Shown here one piece after another: positions 33,801 through 43,039 of a DNA stretch of 64,000 bases (positions are counted from its first letter, which is position 1; every line of letters starts with the position of its first letter). The translations under genes and the position numbers were made by a program. Source of the stretch: Clostridium_AD sp937920395 (GTDB lineage: Bacteria; Bacillota; Clostridia; Clostridiales; Clostridiaceae); the NCBI GenBank assembly GCA_052274345.1, contig DAVZGP010000004.1:73298-137297 (forward strand), given 5' to 3'. Under the pieces are notes generated by a model. That model was not told the DNA's origin. It saw nothing but the letters and a program-made list of their open reading frames with translations, and made no database searches.

Positions 33801-34430
33801 ATGAATGAATTATTATTTAAGGCAAGTAATATTATATATAATATTAATCTAACTTATAATGATATAAAAATTAAGAAAGGTAAAATTAATTTTATTGTTG
33901 GAGAAAGTGGATCAGGTAAAAGCACTTTTCTAAAATTATTGAACCAGTCTATTAATCCAGATTCTGGTGAACTGTTATATAAAGGGCTTTCAATTGATAC
34001 ATATGACCCAATTGCTTTACGCCGAGAAGTAAGCCTCGTTTCTCAAGAACCATTTCTTTTTAATGCGAGCATATTAGACAATTTCAAAACATTTTATTCA
34101 TTAAGACAAAAAACTATGCCTAGCAGTGATTACATAGATTACATAACTCGACTTTGCTGCGTAAATGTTTCCCTAGACCAACCTGCGTCTACACTTTCAG
34201 GTGGAGAACGTCAAAGAGTTTATATATCAATTTTTTTATCATTATGTCCAAAAGTTATATTGCTAGATGAACCAACATCAGCTTTAGATGAAATAACTGG
34301 GCATAGGGTAATGAAAAATATAATAGCTTTCTGCAAAACTAAAAATATTGAGCTTGTAATTGTAAGTCACAATAAAACTATAGTTAACGAATTTTGTGAA
34401 AATAAAATTGAAATAATTAAGGAGGTTTAA
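33801..34430 (+). CDS. fetA: ABC transporter ATP-binding protein, FetA/YbbL-like
   Basis: 209 residues, a compact ATPase. Walker A is GESGSGKST (residues 38-46), the Q-loop SQEPF follows, the signature is LSGGERQ and Walker B is VILLDEPTSALDE. The short length and pairing with a FetB/YbbM permease, whose gene starts 2 bases later, match the FetAB iron-export or metal-homeostasis transporter. It supplies energy on the cytoplasmic side. GAAGGA precedes the ATG. Confidence 0.85.
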   Translation: MNELLFKASNIIYNINLTYNDIKIKKGKINFIVGESGSGKSTFLKLLNQSINPDSGELLYKGLSIDTYDPIALRREVSLVSQEPFLFNASILDNFKTFYSLRQKTMPSSDYIDYITRLCCVNVSLDQPASTLSGGERQRVYISIFLSLCPKVILLDEPTSALDEITGHRVMKNIIAFCKTKNIELVIVSHNKTIVNEFCENKIEIIKEV

Positions 34431-34432
34431 AT

Positions 34433-35203
34433 ATGGAAGGCATTGTGAAATTAAGCATTTCTCATTTTCTGCTTATTTATCTACTATTAATTATAGTACT
34501 TTTAATTATGAAAAAATCAAAAGTTACTCAAACAAAGCTTCTTCTAGTTGCTAGTTTAAGAATGACGATTCAACTTATAATTATTGGATACATACTTCAA
34601 TATGTCTTTAGTAATCCAAATCCTATATTTACTGTTGCTTTTTTAGTTATTATGATAATTTTTTCTATACATAGAGTAATTACAAGTAGAAAGGACTTAA
34701 ACAATAATTTTAAAATTGCAATTGGGATTTCTTTAACATTTTCCGGACTTTTTGTTTTAATCTTCTTTGTTACAATAGTTGTTGGTAAATCTATTTCTAA
34801 CCCCCAATACACTATACCACTCGCTGGTATGATTATTGGTAACGCTATGACCGGAGTAAATATTGCGATAAAAACCTTCATGGATGATATAAGCAAAGAA
34901 AAGGATAAAATTAACACTTTGCTTAATTTAGGCGTGGAGCCAAAAAATATATTGAAGCCATTTGCTAATAATGCTTTCGAAACCGCATTAATTCCTACTA
35001 TAAATTCAATGCTTGGAATGGGTATAATCTTTTTACCAGGAATGATGACTGGGCAAATGCTCTCTGGTACATTACCTACCACCGCAATTATGTACCAAAT
35101 ATCTATTATGATTGCAATTTGTTGTTCTGTTTGTACAACCGTTTTTCTATCATTAAACTTAGGATATAAGTCTTTGTATAATAATAGGAAACAATTTTTA
35201 TAA
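34433..35203 (+). CDS. fetB: ABC transporter permease, FetB/YbbM-like (UPF0014)
   Basis: 256 residues with about seven hydrophobic helices. The family signature is in IPLAGMIIGNAMTGVNI (near residues 125-145) and FLPGMMTGQMLSG (near 200). This family exports iron or other metals in E. coli (FetB). It is coupled to the ATPase gene: an AGGAGG lies at the end of that gene, 7 bases before this ATG. The gene ends before a palindromic terminator that faces both directions. Confidence 0.88.
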   Translation: MEGIVKLSISHFLLIYLLLIIVLLIMKKSKVTQTKLLLVASLRMTIQLIIIGYILQYVFSNPNPIFTVAFLVIMIIFSIHRVITSRKDLNNNFKIAIGISLTFSGLFVLIFFVTIVVGKSISNPQYTIPLAGMIIGNAMTGVNIAIKTFMDDISKEKDKINTLLNLGVEPKNILKPFANNAFETALIPTINSMLGMGIIFLPGMMTGQMLSGTLPTTAIMYQISIMIAICCSVCTTVFLSLNLGYKSLYNNRKQFL

Positions 35204-35235
35204 GCTTTACATTCTGTTAGTACTATTAAATTAGT

Positions 35236-35272
35236 ACAAGCTGTGAACCCTAATTTCACAGCTTGTATATTT
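35236..35272 (+). terminator. Terminator of the fetAB-like pair
   Basis: ACAAGCTGTGAA (35236-35247) pairs with TTCACAGCTTGT, followed by T-rich sequence. It lies between convergent genes and could work for both. Confidence 0.82.
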
Positions 35273-35279
35273 CTTGTTT

Positions 35280-36026
35280 TTATGCTTTTTTAACCACTAC
35301 TCTTCTAACAATTATATAAACAAAACACATTGTTATTATGAATAAACATATAAATGTTAATACACAAATATATGAGTTTTTTGCACTTATCCCCAATATA
35401 TTATCAATAAAAGCTGTTAATTTTCCTCCGATTTGTGGAGAATTATATATAACATTTGCCAATATAGCCTGAATTGCTATAGGACTTAAACATATAAGAA
35501 TCCTCATTGTTTTATTACACTTATAAAATATCATAGTTATTAATAATCCTATAGCAAATGCAATGATATACAAAGTAAACAAAAATGTGATTGTTCCAAT
35601 TAGTATTCGTATACTATTATTTTGTATCCATGCATTCCCATTTATATATATATGTGCACTTTTAAAATTACCATAACTCATATCATAGATTGTTGGACCT
35701 ACATCAAATATATTATAAATTCTATTTAATATTATATCTATTATTGACATAACTAAAGCTATCGGGAAAATAGTTATAACTATAGATTTAAAATAATCTA
35801 TTCTAGGTATATTATTAGCTTGACTAAAATAAAAATTTTCTTTGAAAGAATTTAGCCCTAGAACAAATAAAAATATTACAGATGAAAACTCTATTCCCCG
35901 AATATGACTACTTTTTCCAGCAGTTATAGATATGAGTATTATTACAACTATAAAAATACAGTAAAATATTAGTATAGATTTAAGACTACTTTTAATATTG
36001 TATTTAGCAAGTTTATAACTTTTCAT
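35280..36026 (-). CDS. ABC-2-type transporter membrane subunit
   Basis: 248 residues with six hydrophobic helices and no soluble domain, fitting the membrane subunit of a YtrA-type ABC transporter. No family-specific motif is visible beyond topology. Its start overlaps the stop of the ATPase gene by 4 bases (ATGA-type), so they are coupled. With the ATPase and the GntR-type regulator it forms a three-gene operon resembling ytr or bcr-type systems linked to cell-wall stress. Substrate unknown. Confidence 0.75.
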   Translation of the reverse strand: MKSYKLAKYNIKSSLKSILIFYCIFIVVIILISITAGKSSHIRGIEFSSVIFLFVLGLNSFKENFYFSQANNIPRIDYFKSIVITIFPIALVMSIIDIILNRIYNIFDVGPTIYDMSYGNFKSAHIYINGNAWIQNNSIRILIGTITFLFTLYIIAFAIGLLITMIFYKCNKTMRILICLSPIAIQAILANVIYNSPQIGGKLTAFIDNILGISAKNSYICVLTFICLFIITMCFVYIIVRRVVVKKA

Positions 36027-36901
36027 TGTTTTATTCCCCCCTTATTCGTCAAATCTATAAATAGTTTTTGAAGTTCAACCTTTGAAACTTCGAGTCCAAG
36101 TTTTTTCTGCTCGCTCTTTTCAACATCTCCATTTTTCCCATTTATAACTACTGATTTAAACGCTGCCATTTCATCTACACTTATACAATTTTTATCTTTA
36201 ATGTACTCATCTATATCTACATTTAATCCAGATACGTTATAATACTGCGATATTAGTTTCTCTACATTTACGTCATTAATTATTTTTCCATCCTTAAGAA
36301 CAATTACCTGTTCTATTAATTGTGATACTTCTTCAATAATGTGAGTAGATAAAATAATAGTCTTAGGCTTCTCTATATAACTTTTGGTAAGTTCTTTATA
36401 AAATAATTCTCTATGACTCGCATCTAGTCCTAAAACTGGCTCATCAAACATTAAAATTTCAACACCTGATGCCATTGTGTTTATAATTTTACATATGGAT
36501 GAATACCCTGTTGATAATTCATTAATCCTTTTATTTATATTTAATTCAAATTTTTTAGAAAGTTCAATAGCATATTCCATATCAAATTTCGGATAAAATT
36601 CTTTACTCCACTTAAATAAATGTTTTACTCTCATAGCTTGTGGATATAAGTTTTTCTCTGCCATAAAATATATATTGCCTAAAGCATTTTTATTTTCTGA
36701 TAAATTTTTACCATCTATAGAAATAACACCATTATCTGCAAAAATTCTATTGTTTATAACATTTAATAGAGTTGTCTTTCCAGCTCCATTTCGTCCGAGT
36801 ATCCCATATATTTTATTTGACTCTATAGTTAATGATATATTGTCTAATGCAAAAGTATCCCCATATCTTTTACTTACATTTGAAAGTTTTATTGTGCCCA
36901 C
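36023..36901 (-). CDS. ABC transporter ATP-binding protein (YtrB-like)
   Basis: 292 residues. Walker A is GRNGAGKTT (residues 35-43) and Walker B is ILMFDEPVLGLD. The signature motif, usually LSGGQ, reads LSTGYSSICKI, a variant typical of YtrB/YxlF-type ATPases. The start is GTG at 36901 (GGAGGGG about 8 bases upstream) and overlaps the regulator gene by 13 bases. The ribosome site includes a run of eight G, which lies in the regulator's last codons. C-terminal residues 215-292 are an extra regulatory region. Confidence 0.85.
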   Translation of the reverse strand: MGTIKLSNVSKRYGDTFALDNISLTIESNKIYGILGRNGAGKTTLLNVINNRIFADNGVISIDGKNLSENKNALGNIYFMAEKNLYPQAMRVKHLFKWSKEFYPKFDMEYAIELSKKFELNINKRINELSTGYSSICKIINTMASGVEILMFDEPVLGLDASHRELFYKELTKSYIEKPKTIILSTHIIEEVSQLIEQVIVLKDGKIINDVNVEKLISQYYNVSGLNVDIDEYIKDKNCISVDEMAAFKSVVINGKNGDVEKSEQKKLGLEVSKVELQKLFIDLTNKGGIKQ

Positions 36902-37260
36902 ATTAAACCCCCCCCTTCAATCATTTTAATAATATCTTCACTTGAAATTTCTAATTTTTCAGCTTCTTCTATTAAAGATACTATATAGTTCTTATAAAAA
37001 TTTTCTTTCCTTTTCTCCATTAATTTCACTTTACTTCCAGCTACTACAAACATACCTACACCTCTCTTTTTATATATAATTCCTTCGTCTACAAGTAAAT
37101 TAAATCCTTTAGCCACTGTAGCCGGATTTATCTTATACTTAACAGATATTTCTGTTGTAGATGGAATAGCTGTTTCTTCCTGGAAAATTCCTTTAAGAAT
37201 GTTATCTTCAATAGTTTGAGCAATCTGCATATATATAGGTACATCATTATTAAAATCCAA
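36889..37260 (-). CDS. GntR-family regulator, YtrA subgroup
   Basis: 123 residues. The N-terminal winged helix contains PIYMQIAQTIEDNILKGIF and STTEISVKYKINPATVAKGF; the C-terminal part is a short two-helix dimerisation tail, which defines the YtrA subfamily. Such repressors control their own operons with an ABC transporter and respond to cell-wall antibiotics or other stress. A perfect 10-bp inverted repeat overlaps its own promoter. The start is TTG with GGAGGTG 5 bases upstream. It is followed by the ABC ATPase gene with a 13-base overlap. Confidence 0.87.
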   Translation of the reverse strand: MDFNNDVPIYMQIAQTIEDNILKGIFQEETAIPSTTEISVKYKINPATVAKGFNLLVDEGIIYKKRGVGMFVVAGSKVKLMEKRKENFYKNYIVSLIEEAEKLEISSEDIIKMIEGGGLMWAQ

Positions 37261-37283
37261 ATTAACACCTCCATTATCTAATT

Positions 37284-37307
37284 AGTTAGTTACTTATGTA
37301 ACTAACT
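37284..37307 (-). promoter_or_regulatory. Operator for the YtrA-type regulator
   Basis: AGTTAGTTAC and its exact complement GTAACTAACT are separated by TTAT. The site overlaps the -10 region and lies 24 bases before the TTG start, a classic place for autorepression. Confidence 0.75.
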
Positions 37308-37333
37308 ATATAACCAAATAACTTTATTGTCAA
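37305..37333 (-). promoter_or_regulatory. Sigma-A promoter of the YtrA-type operon
   Basis: TTGACA (37328-37333, minus strand) and TATAGT (37305-37310) are spaced by 17 bases. Confidence 0.82.
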
Positions 37334-37345
37334 TAGCTGTATAAA

Positions 37346-37396
37346 ATAAAAAAAGATAAAGAACAGTTTAAGATTCAAACTTCACTTTATCTTTTT
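37346..37396 (-). terminator. Terminator of gnd
   Basis: AAAAGATAAAG pairs with CTTTATCTTTT; on the minus strand T residues follow. Confidence 0.75.
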
Positions 37397-37442
37397 ATAT
37401 AACATCTTGATACCTTCAATGTTTATTCACTCTTAAATTGTA

Positions 37443-38864
37443 CTATTTTGAGTTTGTCTCATTTACCCATTCATGATGAAATATTCCTTTCTTATCTACC
37501 CTTTCAAATGTATGCGCTCCAAAATAATCTCTCTGAGCTTGAAGCAAGTTTGCTGGTAATTTTTCACTTCTGTAACTGTCATAGTATGTTAAGGCACTTG
37601 AAAATGTTGGTACTGGTACTCCCAAATTTACTGCTGTTGATACTACATAACGCAGGTCCTTTTGATAACTATTGATAATATTTTTAAAATATGAATCTAA
37701 CATTAAATTCTTAAGATTTTCATCATTTTCATATGCTTCATTTATCTTATTGAGAAATTGTGCACGAATTATACATCCACCCCTAAATATTTTAGCTATC
37801 TTCCCATATTTAAGATCCCAATTATACTCTTTTGCTGCAGCCATCATAAGTGCAAATCCTTGAGCATATGAACATATTTTGCTTGTATAAAGGGCCCTCC
37901 TTATAGCTTCTATAAACTCTTTTTTATCTCCTTTAAATTTAACATCCGGTCCTTTTAAAACACTGCTCGCATAAATTCTTTCATCTTTTAATGATGACAT
38001 GCAACGTGCGAAAACAGCTTCTGTTATTGTAGGTATAGGAACTGCAAGATCTAGGGCACTTTGACTAGTCCATTTCCCCGTCCCCTTTTGGCCTGCTTTA
38101 TCTAAAATAATATCAACCATGTACTTTCCTGTTTCATTATCCTTTTTAGCAAATATATCACTAGTTATTTCTATTAGGTAACTATTAAGCTCTCCTTTGT
38201 TCCACTGCTTAAAAACATCATGTATTTCATCATTTGTTAGACCTGCAACCCTTTTTAAAAGTGCATATGCCTCACAAATGAGTTGCATATCCCCATACTC
38301 TATACCATTATGAACCATTTTAACATAATGTCCTGCTCCATTAGGCCCAATATAAGTACAGCAAGGCTCACCATCCACTTTCGCAGATATAGCATTGAAT
38401 ATAGGTTCAACTGTTTTATAAGCATCAAGTTCTCCGCCAGGCATGATTGCTGGTCCTTTTAAAGCTCCCTCTTCTCCACCCGAAACCCCAGTACCTATAA
38501 ATTTAAACCCTAATTCCTCAAGTTTCTTGCTTCTACGTATTGTATCCATAAAAAACGAATTACCACCATCGATTAATATATCCCCCTTTGATATATACGG
38601 TATTAATTTATCTATAGTTTCATCAACAGGTAATCCTGCTTTAATCATAATAAATATTTTTCTTGGGGTTTCTAAAGAATTCACAAATTCCTCAATAGAA
38701 TATGCGCCCTTTATGTTTTTTCCTTTTGCCTCTACCAAAAACTCATCTATGGTAACTTTATTCCTTGAATATACACTAACGGATGTCCCTCTGCTCTCAA
38801 CATTTAATGCTAAATTTTTACCCATGACCGCTATACCTAAAACTCCAAATTGTTGCTTCTCCAT
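37443..38864 (-). CDS. gnd: 6-phosphogluconate dehydrogenase, decarboxylating
   Basis: 473 residues, the usual size. It oxidises and decarboxylates 6-phosphogluconate to ribulose-5-phosphate. The nucleotide-binding motif is GVLGIAVMGKNLALN (residues 7-21); catalytic segments are GGNSFFMDT, GVSGGEEGA, MVHNGIEYGDMQ (with the catalytic Lys/His) and the C-terminal GTGKWTSQSALD and HTFERVDKKG. It appears monocistronic, with its own terminator. Whether NAD or NADP is used cannot be decided; the NRDR-type loop reads NVESRG. GGGAGGAG precedes the ATG. Confidence 0.93.
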   Translation of the reverse strand: MEKQQFGVLGIAVMGKNLALNVESRGTSVSVYSRNKVTIDEFLVEAKGKNIKGAYSIEEFVNSLETPRKIFIMIKAGLPVDETIDKLIPYISKGDILIDGGNSFFMDTIRRSKKLEELGFKFIGTGVSGGEEGALKGPAIMPGGELDAYKTVEPIFNAISAKVDGEPCCTYIGPNGAGHYVKMVHNGIEYGDMQLICEAYALLKRVAGLTNDEIHDVFKQWNKGELNSYLIEITSDIFAKKDNETGKYMVDIILDKAGQKGTGKWTSQSALDLAVPIPTITEAVFARCMSSLKDERIYASSVLKGPDVKFKGDKKEFIEAIRRALYTSKICSYAQGFALMMAAAKEYNWDLKYGKIAKIFRGGCIIRAQFLNKINEAYENDENLKNLMLDSYFKNIINSYQKDLRYVVSTAVNLGVPVPTFSSALTYYDSYRSEKLPANLLQAQRDYFGAHTFERVDKKGIFHHEWVNETNSK

Positions 38865-38946
38865 TTAAAACTCCTCCCTTAGAACAATTACTCTTCCCGC
38901 CTCTTTCTATATATTATACTAGTATATGCCATATATTATTCAGTTA

Positions 38947-41900
38947 TTATTCTGCACTTTTAAGTGATTCTATCATATCTATTTTACCAAATTCCTTATA
39001 CATAGCTAAATTTACAATTACAGAAAATAAAATTGTAAGTAGAACTGAATACAGAAAATAAATAGGATCTATATTCCTCATAAACATCATTACATTGGTT
39101 TCTGATGTAGTAATAACAAAATTATTAAGTAAAATCCCCACGACTATTCCTACTAAACTTCCAATTACCGTTAATATAATATTTTCACGGTATATATATA
39201 GCGCAAGTTCGCTATCATAAAATCCTAGAAGCTTTATTGTGGACAATTCTCTCCTTCTTTCATTGATATTTATGTTTGTAAGATTATATATTACAACAAA
39301 GGCAAGCACTCCTGCAGATACTATTAATACCAGTACCACTGAATTTATACTCTTTGTTGTTTTGTTAAAATCAAATTGTGATTTATTCTTATAACTTACA
39401 GATCCTACATCCTCTATTTTGGTTAATATCTTCGTTGTTTTATCCTCTGAACTATCTGTAATGCTTTTTAGCAGTCCATAAAATCCATTAAATTTAATGT
39501 TTTCACTAGTTAATTTTTTATAATAATTAGGACTCATATAAATGTAATGTTGCAAATAGTGCTGCGTTATATCTGATATCGTAGCCTTTACCACCTTATC
39601 ATTTATAGTTACATCAAAAGTATCTCCAATTTTTTTATTCATAAGTTTTGATAACTTTTCAGTTATTATTACGCCTCTATCATTAAGTTTAAGCTCCTCA
39701 CCTTTGGTTGATGTAAGCTTAATATAATTATTAATTTCGTTTTTATCTTCTGTAACAACTACATATGCATCTTCACGTCCAGATTTATAAAGATTAACCG
39801 TTGCATTTTTAGTATAAGAAAATAGGACTGATTTTACATTGGAATTTTTCATTATTTTATTCTTTATAGTATCTGTTTTATCGCCCTCAATATCCCCTCT
39901 AAATGTTGATAACATATCATATTTATATATATCTGTAAATTGACCCTGCGCTGCCCCTATTATTCCAGATTTAAGTCCAAATCCAGTTATCATAAGCCCT
40001 GTACAAACTGCAATTCCTATAACTGTCATAAAAAATCTTTGTTTATATCTAAATATATTTCTTGCTGTTACTTTATTTGTAAAACTTAATCTTTTCCATA
40101 TAAATGTTACTCTTTCGAGTAATATAGTTTTTCCCGCCTTTGGAGGCTTGGGCCTCATTAGTGATGATGGTGCTTCTCTTAATTCTTCAAGCGATGCTGC
40201 AACCGCAGCAAGCGAGGTGAATATTATAGCTATCAATGAAGCCTGAAGAGCTAGCCCAGAGTTAAAGGGCGTTAAGGAACTAGGAATAGCATAAAGCGTA
40301 CCATAAGCATTCATGATAAGTGGTGGGAAAAGTCTAAAACCAAAAGATATACCTATTATTGTTCCTGTGATACTTGCTAAAAGCGCATATATCAAATAAT
40401 GTGTAGTTATAGCTATCCTTGAGTATCCTAAAGCTTTAAATGTTCCTATTTCAATTCTGTTTTCTTGAACCATTCTCGTCATAGTAGTAAGACTAACTAA
40501 AGCTGCCACTAAGAAAAATATAAGTGGAAAGGCTTTCCCAATATTATCTATCCTATCACTATCTTGCCTATATGTTTCGTATCCAAGATTAGTGCTTCGC
40601 CCTAATACAAACCACTCAGGTGATTTAATAGCCTTAATTTTATCTTTATTTTTACTGATTTTTAATTGTCCCTCTTTTAATTTATTGTTGACTTTAGCTT
40701 GTTCTAATTTAACTTTTTCAACATTTTCATTTACTTCTTTTTCTCCGCTAGCAAGTTTTATTCTTGCTGCGTCTAATTCAACTTTTCCATTTATTATAAG
40801 TTTCTTACTCTCATTTAATTGTACTCTTCCCGCATCTATTTTTGATTTTGAAAGATCAAAATTATTTTTTAAACTCTGTATATCAAAATAAGGTTTCATT
40901 TGAACTATAGCTTCACTATTTTTTAATGAAGTATACATAGTTTCAAAATCTTTTCCTTTAATGCTTCCTAAATAAATCTGATTTATCCCCTTATATTGAG
41001 TAATAAAAACCTCATTTTTAGGATCAGAATCTACTTGTTTTTTTGCCTGTGAAACTTTTAGTGCAATCGACGACGTGATACTTGCTACCGCTTGCTGCTT
41101 TCCTGCATTAAGCTTTGCCTCGCTTTCCTTAAGCTTGCTTGTAGCATTTGCAATTTGTTTTTGCCCTTGCAATTTTTTTTGATTATAAATTGTTTGATTT
41201 TTTGCAAGTTCTACTTTACCGTCATCAATTTTAGTTTTTGCATTGTTTAACTTTTTATAAACCTCGCTAAATTTATCTACTGCTTCTTTTTTTGACTTAT
41301 TCAACTTTTCCTGTGCTATATTTATTTTGCTACTAGCATCTGATACTATTTGTTTATATCGTACTTTGCTTCTTATAACTCCGAAGTCTTTAAGGCTTTT
41401 CTCCATGTTCTTTGATTCAACTTTATACTCGTCATTTGAAATAAGACTGTCTTTTGATAAACTATTATCCATTTTTAAATACATTTCTGTATAATAATCA
41501 CTTTTAAATACCTCGGGAAGTATGTATAAAAAACCTTTAACTGATCCATTCCCCACAGAACTTAATTGTCTTTGAGCTGATAGATATAATGGCGAGAGTG
41601 CTTCTCCAACTATTTTAAATTTACTTATTTTTAAGGTATCACCTATTTTTTTAGAATCGTTTCCAGATTTAAGCTCTATAAAATCGCCAATTTTGAACTT
41701 GTTCGTTTTTAAGAATCCTTTTTCAACTACAACTTCATTACTCGCTTTTGGTAACCTTCCTGTAATAATTTTCATCTGATTTATTCCATTGCCAGGTGGA
41801 GTCGAATTAACATTAAGAACTAATGAATGTTTATCCTTTTCAACTACAGCATCTATCGAATATGAACCTTGTGCCGTTTTTACGCCTTTAATTTTCTGAG

Positions 41901-42126
41901 CCTGTACTATATCATCTTTTGTAAGGCCAAGTGTTGAAATCAATTTAAAATCCATAAATCCAGTTTTATTAAAATAAGCATCTGCTGATTTTTTCATATC
42001 AGGACTTGTAGCCCTTACTCCTGCATAAAAAGCTACTCCAATTGCAATAATTATTACTATAGACAAAAACCTGGATAAAGTTTTTTTTATATCTCTAAAT
42101 AAATTTTTGAAAAATGTCTTTTTCAT
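38947..42126 (-). CDS. Large FtsX-domain ABC transporter permease with coiled-coil extracellular domain
   Basis: 1,059 residues from the ATG at 42126 (GGAG 8 bases upstream). It has one N-terminal helix (about 20-40), a large outside domain, three helices near 530-660, a second outside domain and three helices at the C terminus, i.e. two FtsX units. Residues about 265-500 of the first outside domain are repeated, Lys-rich helices (QEKLNKSKKEAVDKFSEVYK and similar), likely a long coiled coil. This matches large MacB-type exporters that move peptides, lipids or antibiotics or transduce mechanical signals. Paired with the upstream ATPase; their genes overlap. Substrate unknown. Confidence 0.87.
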   Translation of the reverse strand: MKKTFFKNLFRDIKKTLSRFLSIVIIIAIGVAFYAGVRATSPDMKKSADAYFNKTGFMDFKLISTLGLTKDDIVQAQKIKGVKTAQGSYSIDAVVEKDKHSLVLNVNSTPPGNGINQMKIITGRLPKASNEVVVEKGFLKTNKFKIGDFIELKSGNDSKKIGDTLKISKFKIVGEALSPLYLSAQRQLSSVGNGSVKGFLYILPEVFKSDYYTEMYLKMDNSLSKDSLISNDEYKVESKNMEKSLKDFGVIRSKVRYKQIVSDASSKINIAQEKLNKSKKEAVDKFSEVYKKLNNAKTKIDDGKVELAKNQTIYNQKKLQGQKQIANATSKLKESEAKLNAGKQQAVASITSSIALKVSQAKKQVDSDPKNEVFITQYKGINQIYLGSIKGKDFETMYTSLKNSEAIVQMKPYFDIQSLKNNFDLSKSKIDAGRVQLNESKKLIINGKVELDAARIKLASGEKEVNENVEKVKLEQAKVNNKLKEGQLKISKNKDKIKAIKSPEWFVLGRSTNLGYETYRQDSDRIDNIGKAFPLIFFLVAALVSLTTMTRMVQENRIEIGTFKALGYSRIAITTHYLIYALLASITGTIIGISFGFRLFPPLIMNAYGTLYAIPSSLTPFNSGLALQASLIAIIFTSLAAVAASLEELREAPSSLMRPKPPKAGKTILLERVTFIWKRLSFTNKVTARNIFRYKQRFFMTVIGIAVCTGLMITGFGLKSGIIGAAQGQFTDIYKYDMLSTFRGDIEGDKTDTIKNKIMKNSNVKSVLFSYTKNATVNLYKSGREDAYVVVTEDKNEINNYIKLTSTKGEELKLNDRGVIITEKLSKLMNKKIGDTFDVTINDKVVKATISDITQHYLQHYIYMSPNYYKKLTSENIKFNGFYGLLKSITDSSEDKTTKILTKIEDVGSVSYKNKSQFDFNKTTKSINSVVLVLIVSAGVLAFVVIYNLTNININERRRELSTIKLLGFYDSELALYIYRENIILTVIGSLVGIVVGILLNNFVITTSETNVMMFMRNIDPIYFLYSVLLTILFSVIVNLAMYKEFGKIDMIESLKSAE

Positions 42127-42128
42127 TT

Positions 42129-42833
42129 CTACCACTCCAAGCTTTCAATGTCCATTGGATTATCATTTTTGACGACGCTCTCAACTTTCCCACTTTTAAC
42201 TGTTATTATCTTATCAGCGATGGGAGTTATAGCCGAATTATGTGTAATAACCACAACAGTCATGCCATCTTTTTTTGATGTATCAGATAATAATTTAAGT
42301 ATTGACTTACCAGTATTATAATCTAGGGCCCCAGTAGGCTCATCACAAAGAAGTAATTTAGGATTTTTTGCAAGTGCTCTTGCTATTGAAACTCTCTGCT
42401 GTTCTCCACCTGAAAGCTGAGATGGAAAGTTTTGCATTCTATCCTTAAGTCCAACATTTTTTAATACTTCTACTGGATTCATTGGATTTTTACATATTTC
42501 TACTGCCAGCTCAACATTTTCAATTGCATTTAAATTTTGTACCAAATTATAGAACTGAAATACAAATCCTATATCGTCACGCCTATATTTTGTAAGCTTT
42601 TTCTTATTATATTCACTTATATCATTTCCATCCACAATTATATTTCCGGTAGTAACTTGATCCATACCACCTAAAAGATTAAGTATTGTAGTTTTACCCG
42701 CACCACTAGCACCAATAACTACAACAAATTCACCCTTTTCTATTGTAAATGAAACATCATCTACTGCTTTAATTATTACTTCTCCCGTAGTATAAGTTTT
42801 TTTGACATTTTTTAGTTCTATAAATTTTTTCAT
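42129..42833 (-). CDS. ABC transporter ATP-binding protein (MacB/LolD-like)
   Basis: 234 residues. Walker A is GASGAGKTT (near 43-51), signature LSGGEQQRVSIARAL, Walker B LLLCDEPTGALD. The DEPTGALD and the EKGEFVVVIGASG context are typical of MacB/LolD-type ATPases that drive FtsX-fold permeases by mechanotransmission. The stop overlaps the start region of the large permease gene. No regulator or sensor gene lies beside it, unlike bacitracin-sensing systems. Confidence 0.92.
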   Translation of the reverse strand: MKKFIELKNVKKTYTTGEVIIKAVDDVSFTIEKGEFVVVIGASGAGKTTILNLLGGMDQVTTGNIIVDGNDISEYNKKKLTKYRRDDIGFVFQFYNLVQNLNAIENVELAVEICKNPMNPVEVLKNVGLKDRMQNFPSQLSGGEQQRVSIARALAKNPKLLLCDEPTGALDYNTGKSILKLLSDTSKKDGMTVVVITHNSAITPIADKIITVKSGKVESVVKNDNPMDIESLEW

Positions 42834-42962
42834 TATAATCTCCTATCTTCTACTTTATATTTTCATAATCTAATTTGCTTATAATATTATTATAAAATAT
42901 ATCAATAATATATTATACCCGACTTGCGAGTAAACTTAAACTATATCATTAAAAAAACACAA

Positions 42963-43006
42963 ATTAAGCCTAGAGCAAAACCTTTACGATTCACTCTAGA
43001 CTTAAT
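42963..43006 (-). terminator. Terminator of the HAD phosphatase gene
   Basis: ATTAAGTCTAGAG pairs with CTCTAGGCTTAAT (minus strand), followed by TGTGTTTTTTT. Confidence 0.8.
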
Positions 43007-43039
43007 CTTACATTTTTTTGCTTGTTTTTTACATTATAA

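Noticed and set aside
34597..35259. 220-codon minus-strand ORF opposite the FetB-like permease
   Set aside because: Shadow of a conserved membrane protein gene; it also runs through the shared terminator hairpin.
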